NCBI GenBank assembly: GCA_910577185.1
Contig: CAJTLR010000057.1
Coordinates: 1 to 25,208 of the forward strand
Origin: an uncultured Acetatifactor sp.
GTDB lineage: Bacteria; Bacillota; Clostridia; Lachnospirales; Lachnospiraceae
Direction: 5' to 3'
Length of the DNA stretch: 25,208 bases
Position 1 is the first letter of the stretch. Each line of letters begins with the position of its first letter. The notes below the pieces were generated by a model. That model saw only the letters and a list, made by a program, of their open reading frames with translations, did no database searches and was not told the DNA's origin. The position numbers were made by a program, and so were the translations under genes. Shown in pieces: positions 1 to 7,280 of this stretch.

Positions 1-21
1 CCTGCATCACTACGGCACCGC

Positions 22-150
22 GAAGTGTTTTTGTGCTTCCCTTGCACAAAAACCGAGACAGCAGTGCGCCAAACCGCATGCTCTTGCGGTTTGTGTGCAT
101 CATCAAAATCTCCCGGGCTTTTATGGATGATGGTGCGGCTGGCCGCATGG
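22..150. repeat. Run of consecutive hairpins in the left intergenic region
   Basis: No credible gene lies in the first 227 bases, but inverted repeats follow one another closely. A perfect 10-bp pair (27-36 with 44-53) has a 7-nt loop. A perfect 9-bp pair (70-78 with 85-93) has a 6-nt loop. A 7-bp pair (98-104 with 126-132) encloses further AAAA/TTTT complementarity. A GC-rich pair (134-139 with 142-147) follows. None is followed by a clear T run, so these are not ordinary terminators. The arrangement resembles an interspersed structured repeat. That it is multi-copy is inference and cannot be tested inside this window. Confidence 0.55.
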
Positions 151-227
151 GGGTTTAGACAGAAAGCACTTTTCAGACATGTTTCAGGATGTAAAAATAA
201 AAATATAAATTGCGTAAAGGCGTTATT

Positions 228-1556
228 ATGTTTACGAATAAACAATTAAGACGGCTGGTGATACCGCTGGTTCTGGAACAGCTTCTTTCGGTGACCATAG
301 GAATGGCAGACACCATGATGGTGGCTTCCTGCGGGGAGGCGGCCGTGTCCGGCATTTCCCTGGTGGATATCCTGAGTGTTCTTCTCATAGGCCTGTTCGG
401 GGCCATGGCTTCCGGCGGTGCGGTGACCGTGGCACAGTATATCGGCAAAGGAGACAGGGAGAAGGTGGCAAGGGCATCCAATCAGCTGTTTTTGTCGGTG
501 GTGGCGCTGGCAATGGTGTTTATGGCCGTGGCTTTGATTGGGAACAGGCAGATTCTGTCTGCCATATACGGCGATATTGACGCGGAGGTCATGAGAAACG
601 CCAGAATTTATTTTTATTTCAACGCGGTTTCCTTTCCTTTTCTGGGAATCTATAACAGCGGGGCGGCATTGTTCCGGGCAGTGGGCAATTCCAAAGTGTC
701 CATGCAGGTTTCCTTGTTTTCAAACATAGTGAATGTGGCGGGAAATGCACTGCTGATCTACGGCCTTTCCATGGGAGTGTCAGGCGCCGCGCTGTCCACC
801 CTGATCTCCAGGGTACTATCGGCGGCAGTGATCTGTCTGATGCTGATTCGCAGGGGGGATGTTCCCATTAGCCGCAAAATCGGCCTGGACAGGCCCATAC
901 TGCACAAGATCCTTTATATCGGGATTCCCAGCGGTCTGGAGAGCAGCATTTTCCAGGTGGGAAAAATCCTGCTTTCCAGCCTGACTGCCAGCTTCGGGAC
1001 GGCGGCTATCACGGCCAATGCAGTCACCGGCAATGTGGGGAATTTCCAGCTGATTCCTGCGGGCGCCATCGGAACCGCCATTGTCACCGTGGTGGGACAG
1101 TGTGTGGGGGCGGGGCAATACAGACAGGCCAGACAATATATGTTTAAACTGCTGAGGATAGCTTACCTGTTTGTGATCCTCATCGGGATCGGGCTGCTGG
1201 TTTTCAGGAATCCCATTTTTGGCTTATATCAGCTGAGTGAGGAGACCACCCGCCTGACCGGACAGCTTCTGTGTTATCACTGTATCTGCTGTATGCTGAT
1301 GCACCCGCTGGCATTTGCCCTGCCCAACGGACTGCGGGCGGCAGGGGATGTAAGGTTTACCATGATCGTGGCAATCGGTTCCATGTGGGTCTGCAGGATC
1401 GGACTGGCATATATTCTGGCAAAAGGGATGAACCTGGGAATTTTCGGCGTGTATATTGCCATGACCGCGGACTGGCTGGTGAGGGGGATTTTCTTTATGA
1501 CCAGGGTGCTCACCGGAAAGTGGGAAAAGTACATGGGGGTACTGACAAAGGAGTAA
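228..1556 (+). CDS. MATE family multidrug/cation efflux transporter
   Basis: A 442-residue, strongly hydrophobic protein with the two-bundle, roughly 12-helix layout of MATE (MatE, NorM/DinF-type) exporters. These swap Na+ or H+ for drugs or metabolites across the cytoplasmic membrane. Family-like segments include the N-terminal LVIPLVLEQLLSVTIGMADT stretch (residues about 9-28), the ALFRAVGNSKVS region after helix 4, and the repeated pattern in the second half around PNGLRAAGD. The ATG at 228 is preferred over the in-frame TTG at 210 because AAAGG (216-220) sits 7 nt before it. Length is normal for the family. The gene stands alone, ending at a strong terminator. The substrate cannot be deduced. 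Confidence 0.93.
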   Translation: MFTNKQLRRLVIPLVLEQLLSVTIGMADTMMVASCGEAAVSGISLVDILSVLLIGLFGAMASGGAVTVAQYIGKGDREKVARASNQLFLSVVALAMVFMAVALIGNRQILSAIYGDIDAEVMRNARIYFYFNAVSFPFLGIYNSGAALFRAVGNSKVSMQVSLFSNIVNVAGNALLIYGLSMGVSGAALSTLISRVLSAAVICLMLIRRGDVPISRKIGLDRPILHKILYIGIPSGLESSIFQVGKILLSSLTASFGTAAITANAVTGNVGNFQLIPAGAIGTAIVTVVGQCVGAGQYRQARQYMFKLLRIAYLFVILIGIGLLVFRNPIFGLYQLSEETTRLTGQLLCYHCICCMLMHPLAFALPNGLRAAGDVRFTMIVAIGSMWVCRIGLAYILAKGMNLGIFGVYIAMTADWLVRGIFFMTRVLTGKWEKYMGVLTKE

Positions 1557-1599
1557 ACCGGCGGAAAGAAACCGGTCTGCAAAAAAATACAAAAAAAAT

Positions 1600-1629
1600 G
1601 CAATTCGTCCTTTGCGAGTTGCTTTTTTT
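1600..1629 (+). terminator. Rho-independent terminator of the MATE gene
   Basis: An 8-bp stem with one G-T pair (1600-1607 with 1615-1622), a 7-nt loop and seven consecutive T residues (1623-1629), 44 nt after the MATE stop. A long A run at 1581-1598 precedes the stem. The right arm overlaps the -35 element of the promoter for the following operon. Confidence 0.87.
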
Positions 1630-1639
1630 GTGTTATACT
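1612..1639 (+). promoter_or_regulatory. Sigma-A-type promoter of the biotin decarboxylase operon
   Basis: Candidate -35 TTGCGA (1612-1617), 16-bp spacer, -10 TATACT (1634-1639) with an extended TGT immediately upstream (1631-1633). Transcription would begin near 1646. That gives a leader of about 90 nt containing a GGGGC/GCCCC inverted repeat (1659-1663 with 1685-1689) before the GGAGG ribosome site at 1724-1728. The assignment rests on the motif match only. Confidence 0.65.
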
Positions 1640-1737
1640 GTTACAGACAATGACCATGGGGGCATTTGCGTTCTGGGTCTGGAAGCCCCGTTGTTAGGTT
1701 GTTTGTATTTATTCAATATAAATGGAGGACTGAGAGC

Positions 1738-3168
1738 ATGAGTACTACTTCAAAAGCGAGCCAAAGAATAACAGCTTTGCTCGATGACAACAGTTTCGTT
1801 GAAATCGGCGGACTTGTAACGGCAAGAGCCACGGATTTCAATATGAAACCCAATGAAACTCCTTCCGACGGCTGTATCACCGGTTATGGAGTAATAGGTG
1901 GTAAGCCTGTGTATGTTTACAGCCAGGACGCTTCCGTGATGAACGGAACCATCGGCGAGATGCATGCCAGGAAAATTACCGGTCTCTACGATCTGGCAAT
2001 GAAGACAGGCTCTCCCGTGATCGGGCTGATCGATTCCGCGGGGCTGAGACTGCAGGAGGCCGCGGATGCGCTGAATGCATTCGGCACCATCTACATGAAG
2101 CAGACGCTGGCAAGCGGCGTCATCCCCCAGATTACTGCCGTTCTGGGCAGCTGCGGAGGCGGACTTGCACTGTTCCCGACCCTGACCGATTTTACTTTTA
2201 TGGAGGAGAAGAGCGGGAAACTCTTCGTCAATGCCCCCAATGCACTGGATGGCAATGTTGTCACAAAATGTGATTCTTCTGCCGCGGCATTCCAGTCTGA
2301 GGAAAGCGGTATCGTGGATGTGGTGGCAGATGAGACCACCATACTTTCCAGAATCCGTGACCTGGTTGCCTTCCTGCCTTCCAACTGCGAGGAGGGAAGT
2401 GACAGTGTGGAGTGCAGTGATGACTTAAACCGCGTAAATGAGGAGCTGGCAGGATGTACGGGAGATACATCCGTGGCGCTTTCCATTCTGGCGGACGATA
2501 ATGATTTCTTTGAAGTGAAAGCCGGCTATGCCAGGGATATGGTGACCGGTTTTATGAAGCTGGACGGTGTGACGGTGGGTGCCGTTGCCAACCGCAGCGA
2601 AGTGTGCGACGAGGAAGGAAATGTGGCGGAGAAGCTGGAGGCCACCTTGTCAAAGCAGGGCTGTGAAAAGGCAGCCGATTTCATCGCCTTCTGTGATGCC
2701 TTTGAGATCCCGGTGCTGACCCTGACCAATGTGAAGGGATATCAGGCAACCATGTGTTCCGAAAAAGGAATCGCCAGGGCTGCGGCAAAGCTTACCTATG
2801 CATTTGCAAACGCAACGGTTCCCAAGGTAAACGTGATTGTGGGCAAGGCCCTGGGAACAGCCGGTATTGTCATGAATTCCAAGGCAATCGGCGCGGACAT
2901 GACCTTTGCATGGCCTGATGCACAGATCGGAACCATGGAAGGAAAGCTTGCCGCAAAGATTATGTATGACGGGCAGGGAGCCGATGTCATCAATGCGAAG
3001 GCCGCAGAGTATGAAACGATGCAGCTGAGTGCAGGAAGCGCTGCACGGAGAGGATATGTGGACAGGATCGTGGAGGCAGCCGAAACCAGAAAATATGTGA
3101 TCGGCGCTTTTGAGATGCTCTTTTCCAAGAATGAGGATCGTCCTGCAAAAAAGCACGGAACCGTGTAG
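1738..3168 (+). CDS. Acyl-CoA-type carboxyltransferase subunit (12S/MmdA/AccD-like)
   Basis: A 476-residue protein with the tandem crotonase-like fold of biotin-dependent carboxyltransferases. It moves CO2 between a CoA thioester and carboxybiotin on the carrier protein. The N-terminal half has the glycine-rich oxyanion loop SCGGG (138-142) followed by the FPTLTDFTFMEEK stretch. The C-terminal half has the paired loop ALGTAG (371-376) and AWPDAQIG (391-398), matching the KAYGGAYIVMNSK...FAWPNAEI block of methylmalonyl-CoA decarboxylase MmdA. It is shorter than typical MmdA/12S (about 510 residues), and its first oxyanion loop differs from the usual GPCAGGA. The acyl-CoA substrate (methylmalonyl-, malonyl- or glutaconyl-CoA) is therefore undetermined. 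ATG 1738 is chosen because GGAGG lies 9 nt upstream. It is first in the five-gene biotin operon. Confidence 0.88.
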   Translation: MSTTSKASQRITALLDDNSFVEIGGLVTARATDFNMKPNETPSDGCITGYGVIGGKPVYVYSQDASVMNGTIGEMHARKITGLYDLAMKTGSPVIGLIDSAGLRLQEAADALNAFGTIYMKQTLASGVIPQITAVLGSCGGGLALFPTLTDFTFMEEKSGKLFVNAPNALDGNVVTKCDSSAAAFQSEESGIVDVVADETTILSRIRDLVAFLPSNCEEGSDSVECSDDLNRVNEELAGCTGDTSVALSILADDNDFFEVKAGYARDMVTGFMKLDGVTVGAVANRSEVCDEEGNVAEKLEATLSKQGCEKAADFIAFCDAFEIPVLTLTNVKGYQATMCSEKGIARAAAKLTYAFANATVPKVNVIVGKALGTAGIVMNSKAIGADMTFAWPDAQIGTMEGKLAAKIMYDGQGADVINAKAAEYETMQLSAGSAARRGYVDRIVEAAETRKYVIGAFEMLFSKNEDRPAKKHGTV

Positions 3169-3184
3169 AAAGGGTGATTATAAG

Positions 3185-3958
3185 ATGAAGAAATTTTGGA
3201 CTTTACTATGTATGATTGCCTGCATCTTCGGACTGTCCGCATGCGGAAGCGGAGAAGACCTGACTGCCTATGAGCAGCAGAAGACAGAATATGCACAGAT
3301 GCTTGCGACCAACATGGTGTCACTGCTTTCCCAGTATGAGAAGGATGCATTTTTTGACGAATATACTGCGGAAGAAATCGAGTATGCTGTGGGTACCCAG
3401 TATAGTGTCAATGTGGATGGCAATGCGTTTGCATCAGCAGTAAACTCTTTTCAGACGGCAAAGGAGTCGATGGGAGCCATTACGGAAGTAAAGGGTACCA
3501 CGGTATCCATTGACGGAAATGAAATTATTGTGGAAGTGGAAGTTGCCGGGGAGAAGAAAAGCGCCACGGCGGAGATCGTTTATTCCAATGACAGCTTTCT
3601 TACCATGAAAGCCGCCTCCCTGAATCCCAAGTCAACGGTGGGCGAGCTGATGGGAAGGGCGGCCCTGAACACTGTGATCGGTATGGGTACCGTGTTTGCC
3701 GTTTTGATTCTGATCAGCGCCATTATTTCCGCGTTCAGCATCATTCCGAAAATTCAGGCCAACAGGGCGAAGAAGAAAGCCCCGGCCGAAGAAACGACAG
3801 GCGTTGACAATGCAGTTGCACAGATTGTAGAGCAGGAAACCGTTGTGGATGAGACGGACGACCTGGAACTGGTGGCTGTGATTGCCGCTGCGGTTGCGGC
3901 TTGTGAGGGGGCTGTATCCACAGACGGATTTGTGGTGCGCTCTATCAGGAGAAGATAA
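3185..3958 (+). CDS. OadG/MmdD-type decarboxylase membrane anchor with N-terminal lipoprotein domain
   Basis: A 257-residue protein with two parts. Residues 1-20 form a signal peptide ending in lipobox LSAC, with the acylatable cysteine at C20. A soluble extracytoplasmic domain follows (about 21-155, many Asp/Glu, beta-strand-like). One membrane helix lies at about 162-190. The cytoplasmic tail carries an acidic DDLELVAVIAAAVAA segment and ends in GFVVRSIRRR, the typical OadG/MmdD C-terminus that holds carboxyltransferase and pump together. Ordinary OadG proteins are only about 80-120 residues and lack the lipoprotein module. It starts 16 nt after the carboxyltransferase stop. The function of the outer domain is unknown. 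The OadG identity is well supported by tail and context. Confidence 0.82.
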   Translation: MKKFWTLLCMIACIFGLSACGSGEDLTAYEQQKTEYAQMLATNMVSLLSQYEKDAFFDEYTAEEIEYAVGTQYSVNVDGNAFASAVNSFQTAKESMGAITEVKGTTVSIDGNEIIVEVEVAGEKKSATAEIVYSNDSFLTMKAASLNPKSTVGELMGRAALNTVIGMGTVFAVLILISAIISAFSIIPKIQANRAKKKAPAEETTGVDNAVAQIVEQETVVDETDDLELVAVIAAAVAACEGAVSTDGFVVRSIRRR

Positions 3959-4006
3959 ATTATTAAAATCAGATCAACTGGCGATCATATTTAGGAGGAA
4001 AATGAA

Positions 4007-4381
4007 ATGAAAAATTATACAATTACCGTCAATGGCAACGTATATGATGTAGTGGTGGAGGAAGGAACATCCACGGGAGCACCTGTGGCGGCAAAGGCTC
4101 CCGCTGCTCCCAAGGCAGCCCCCAAGGCGGCTCCGGCAGCAGCTCCCAAGGCGGCAGGCGCAGCAGGCAGCATCAAGATTGAAGCGGGTGCGGCAGGAAA
4201 GGTATTTAAGCTTGAGAAGAAAGTGGGAGACGCTGTCAAGAAAGGCGATGCAGTTGTGATTATCGAGGCGATGAAGATGGAGATTCCTGTTGTGGCTCCG
4301 GAAGATGGCACCGTTGCAAGTGTGGACGTTGCAGTAGGCGACGCGGTAGAGGCTGGGGCCGTTTTGGCTACCTTGAATTAA
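4007..4381 (+). CDS. Biotin carboxyl carrier protein (1.3S/MmdC/GcdC-type)
   Basis: A 124-residue carrier. Residues 1-20 form a beta-rich N-terminus (MKNYTITVNG...). Residues 22-54 are a flexible Ala/Pro/Lys linker. Residues 55-124 form the biotinyl/lipoyl domain with the biotinylation motif EAMKM, acceptor K90, placed 34 residues from the C-terminus as is standard. Size and layout match the 1.3S subunit of propionibacterial transcarboxylase and the separate carriers of methylmalonyl- and glutaconyl-CoA decarboxylases. Carboxybiotin on K90 would carry CO2 between the two carboxyltransferases and OadB. The linker is encoded by repetitive GC-rich DNA. An AGGAGG ribosome site precedes the ATG. 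Strong hairpins follow the stop codon. Confidence 0.95.
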   Translation: MKNYTITVNGNVYDVVVEEGTSTGAPVAAKAPAAPKAAPKAAPAAAPKAAGAAGSIKIEAGAAGKVFKLEKKVGDAVKKGDAVVIIEAMKMEIPVVAPEDGTVASVDVAVGDAVEAGAVLATLN

Positions 4382-4434
4382 CGGTATTGCCCTCCGGTGC
4401 CTGCGCAGAGGCGCAGCCGGATGCTTCATACCGT
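4381..4434 (+). promoter_or_regulatory. Large compound hairpin after the biotin carrier gene
   Basis: Three nested perfect pairings form one long stem that starts on the last base of the carrier stop codon: 4381-4387 with 4428-4434, 4393-4397 with 4417-4421, and 4401-4406 with 4411-4416 closing an AGAG loop. No T run follows, so it is not a normal terminator. It is a candidate mRNA 3'-end stabiliser or processing site inside the operon. Confidence 0.6.
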
Positions 4435-4450
4435 TATAAAAGGTGATATA

Positions 4451-4482
4451 CACAATGAAAATCTGTTCCGTGTTTCATTGTG
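4451..4482 (+). promoter_or_regulatory. 10-bp perfect hairpin before the oadB ribosome site
   Basis: A perfect 10-bp inverted repeat (4451-4460 with 4473-4482) with a 12-nt loop, ending about 9 nt before the AGGAGG of oadB. Together with the larger hairpin upstream it fills the 123-nt gap between carrier and pump genes. A role in tuning pump translation or mRNA decay is inferred. Confidence 0.55.
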
Positions 4483-4504
4483 ACGAACAACAGGAGGTCA
4501 ACAA

Positions 4505-5656
4505 ATGGAATATATAAGTTCTACGCTGAACAACCTCATTCATCAGACTGCCTTCTTCAATCTGACATGGGGAAACTATCTGATGATAGCGGTTGCGTGC
4601 TTTTTCCTTTATCTGGCTATCCGGCATGAGTTTGAGCCTTTGCTCCTGACGCCGATAGCATTCGGCATGTTGCTGGTGAATATTTATCCCGACATCATGC
4701 TCCGCCCGGAAGACGCTTCAAACGGCGTGGGCGGTTTACTGTATTATTTTTATCAGCTGGACGAATGGGCCATTCTGCCCTCCCTGATTTTCATGGGTGT
4801 GGGCGCCATGACAGACTTCGGTCCCCTGATTGCGAATCCCAGGAGTTTCCTTCTGGGTGCGGCGGCCCAGTTCGGTATTTTTGCTGCATATTTCGGAGCT
4901 ATCTTTCTTGGTTTCAACGATATGGCAGCTGCGGCCATCTCCATCATCGGCGGTGCCGACGGCCCTACCTCTATCTTCCTGGCAAGTAAGCTGGGACAGA
5001 CGGCCATCATGGGTCCCATTGCGGTTGCGGCATATTCCTACATGTCGCTGGTGCCCATTATCCAGCCGCCTATCATGAAGCTGTTTACCACCGAGAAGGA
5101 GCGGAAGATCAAGATGGGACAGCTTCGTCCGGTGTCCAAACTGGAGAGGATTCTGTTCCCTGTTATCGTTACCATAGTGGTATGCCTGATTCTTCCCACC
5201 ACGGCTCCCCTGGTAGGTATGCTGATGCTGGGAAACCTGTTCCGGGAATCCGGTGTTGTGAGACAGCTCACGGAGACTGCTTCCAATGCCCTGATGTATA
5301 TCGTGGTTATCCTGCTGGGTACTTCCGTAGGCGCAACCACCAGCGCGGAGGCATTCCTGAACTGGGATACCCTTAAGATCGTGGGACTGGGACTGATTGC
5401 GTTCATGTTCGGTACTGCGGCAGGCGTTCTGTTCGGTAAGCTGATGTGTAAGGCAACCCACGGCAAGATCAATCCTCTGATCGGTTCCGCAGGTGTGTCT
5501 GCCGTTCCCATGGCGGCCCGTGTATCCCAGAAGGTAGGTGCGGAGTCTGATCCCACCAACTTCCTGCTGATGCATGCGATGGGTCCCAATGTGGCCGGCG
5601 TTATCGGTACGGCTGTGGCTGCGGGTACCTTCATGGCCATTTTCGGAGTGTTCTAA
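4505..5656 (+). CDS. oadB: Na+-translocating decarboxylase beta subunit (OadB/MmdB/GcdB)
   Basis: A 383-residue polytopic membrane protein that decarboxylates carboxybiotin and exports Na+. The family signature GGADGPTS is at residues 149-156. Its aspartate (D152) corresponds to the key Na+/proton residue Asp203 of the Klebsiella beta subunit. The C-terminal AMGPNVAGVIGT stretch (358-369) provides the conserved Asn of the second ion site. About nine to ten hydrophobic segments alternate along the chain, and length is normal or slightly short. AGGAGG (4492-4497) precedes ATG 4505. The family assignment is secure. The beta subunit itself does not reveal which carboxyltransferase feeds it. Confidence 0.95.
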   Translation: MEYISSTLNNLIHQTAFFNLTWGNYLMIAVACFFLYLAIRHEFEPLLLTPIAFGMLLVNIYPDIMLRPEDASNGVGGLLYYFYQLDEWAILPSLIFMGVGAMTDFGPLIANPRSFLLGAAAQFGIFAAYFGAIFLGFNDMAAAAISIIGGADGPTSIFLASKLGQTAIMGPIAVAAYSYMSLVPIIQPPIMKLFTTEKERKIKMGQLRPVSKLERILFPVIVTIVVCLILPTTAPLVGMLMLGNLFRESGVVRQLTETASNALMYIVVILLGTSVGATTSAEAFLNWDTLKIVGLGLIAFMFGTAAGVLFGKLMCKATHGKINPLIGSAGVSAVPMAARVSQKVGAESDPTNFLLMHAMGPNVAGVIGTAVAAGTFMAIFGVF

Positions 5657-5711
5657 GATTTTGAAAGAGTAACGTGAAAGACCTAAAAATAAATATGGAG
5701 GAAATTCGTAA

Positions 5712-7139
5712 ATGTCAGAACAAGCAAAAACACCGATTAAAATTACGGAAACAATACTGCGTGACGCGCATCAGTCCCTGATTGCCACCAGAATGCCGAC
5801 GGATTTTATGCTTCCCATTGTGGAGAAGATGGATAAAGTGGGATATCATTCCGTGGAGTGCTGGGGCGGCGCCACCTTTGATGCCTCCCTTCGCTTCCTG
5901 AAGGAAGATCCCTGGGACAGACTCCGCAAACTGCGGGATGGCTTTAAAAATACCAAGCTGCAGATGCTTTTCCGCGGACAAAATATTCTGGGATACAGAC
6001 CTTATGCGGACGACGTGGTGGATGCCTTCGTTCAGAAGTCCATCGCCAACGGTATTGACATTATCCGTATTTTTGACTGTCTGAATGACCTGCGCAACCT
6101 GCAGGAAGCGGTCAATGCCACCAACAGGATGAAGAAGCAGGAGGGCAGGGGACATGCGCAGATCGCGTTGTCCTACACCCTGGGAGATGCCTATACCCTG
6201 GAGTACTGGGCAACGACGGCCAAGAAGATTGAGGAGATGGGAGCGGATTCCATCTGTATCAAGGATATGGCAGGCCTGCTGGTGCCTTACAAGGCTTCCG
6301 AACTGATCAAGGCCATGAAGGAGAATACAAAGCTTCCGATTCAGCTGCATACGCATTATACTTCCGGTGTGGCCAGCATGACCTACCTGAAGGCAGTGGA
6401 AGCAGGAGTGGATGTGATCGATACCGCCATGAGTCCTTTTGCACTGGGTACTTCCCAGCCTGCTACAGAAGTTATGGTGGAAACTTTCCGGGGTACGCCT
6501 TATGATACCGGATTTGACCAGAACCTTCTGGCAGAGATCGCCGATTACTTCCGTCCTTACAGGGATGAGTGCTTAAAGAGCGGCCTCCTGAATCCCAAGG
6601 TTATGGGTGTTGACATTAAGACCCTGCTTTACCAGGTACCCGGCGGCATGCTTTCCAACATGGTGAGCCAGCTGAAGGAGCAGAATGCGGAAGACAAGTA
6701 TTATGATGTGCTGCGGGAGATTCCCGAGGTCCGCAAGGATCTGGGTGAGCCGCCCCTGGTAACGCCTTCTTCCCAGATCGTGGGTACCCAGGCCGTGTTT
6801 AACGTGCTCATGGGCGAGAGATACAAGATGGCTACCAAGGAGACCAAGGCAGTGCTGCGCGGCGAGTATGGCCAGACCATCAAGCCCATGAACCAGGAGA
6901 TCATTGACAAGGTTATTCCTGGTGAGGAGCGTATTACCTGCCGTTATGCGGATATGCTGGAGAACGAGATGGATAAGCTGGAATCCGAGATGAGCGAGTG
7001 GAAGCAGCAGGACGAAGATGTCCTGAGCTATGCTCTGTTCCCTCAGGTTGCCACAGACTTCTTCAAATATCGTCAGGCACAGCAGGATAAGGTTGACATG
7101 ACCCAGGCAGATACCCAGAACGGGGCGTATCCGGTATAA
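5712..7139 (+). CDS. oadA: Oxaloacetate decarboxylase alpha / transcarboxylase 5S-type carboxyltransferase, no biotin domain
   Basis: A 475-residue TIM-barrel carboxyltransferase acting between oxaloacetate/pyruvate and biotin. It opens with ITETILRDAHQSL. The metal ligands of the family are recognisable as D18, the Lys of CIKD (K184, normally carbamylated) and H213/H215 in LHTHYTSG. The WGGATFDASLRFL substrate loop follows at about 51-63. A conserved PYC_OADA domain occupies about 300-450. The C-terminal biotinyl domain of full-length OadA (about 590 residues) is absent, so the separate carrier in this operon must serve it, as with the 5S subunit of transcarboxylase. GGAGG lies about 10 nt before the ATG. 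The operon terminator follows at 7242. Confidence 0.93.
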   Translation: MSEQAKTPIKITETILRDAHQSLIATRMPTDFMLPIVEKMDKVGYHSVECWGGATFDASLRFLKEDPWDRLRKLRDGFKNTKLQMLFRGQNILGYRPYADDVVDAFVQKSIANGIDIIRIFDCLNDLRNLQEAVNATNRMKKQEGRGHAQIALSYTLGDAYTLEYWATTAKKIEEMGADSICIKDMAGLLVPYKASELIKAMKENTKLPIQLHTHYTSGVASMTYLKAVEAGVDVIDTAMSPFALGTSQPATEVMVETFRGTPYDTGFDQNLLAEIADYFRPYRDECLKSGLLNPKVMGVDIKTLLYQVPGGMLSNMVSQLKEQNAEDKYYDVLREIPEVRKDLGEPPLVTPSSQIVGTQAVFNVLMGERYKMATKETKAVLRGEYGQTIKPMNQEIIDKVIPGEERITCRYADMLENEMDKLESEMSEWKQQDEDVLSYALFPQVATDFFKYRQAQQDKVDMTQADTQNGAYPV

Positions 7140-7241
7140 ACAAAAAGGAAAGACTGGATTTCAGGGCTGGATATTCCGGGGAAGGATATTTGCCGACGTA
7201 AAAGTGCAGGATACAGTTCTGAAACAGTGTGAAAAGGGTGA

Positions 7242-7279
7242 CAGGAAGTGCAATACGCCAGGGCACTTCCTGCCTTTTT
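7242..7279 (+). terminator. Rho-independent terminator of the biotin operon
   Basis: A perfect 10-bp stem (7242-7251 with 7263-7272), 11-nt loop, then CC and five T residues (7275-7279), about 100 nt after the oadA stop and directly before the 86-bp repeats. Confidence 0.88.
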
Positions 7280-7280
7280 A

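Noticed and set aside
25..249. Open frame of 74 codons on the + strand at the left edge
   Set aside because: It runs through consecutive inverted repeats, has no ribosome site and overlaps the MATE start. The coding look is a by-product of repeated DNA.
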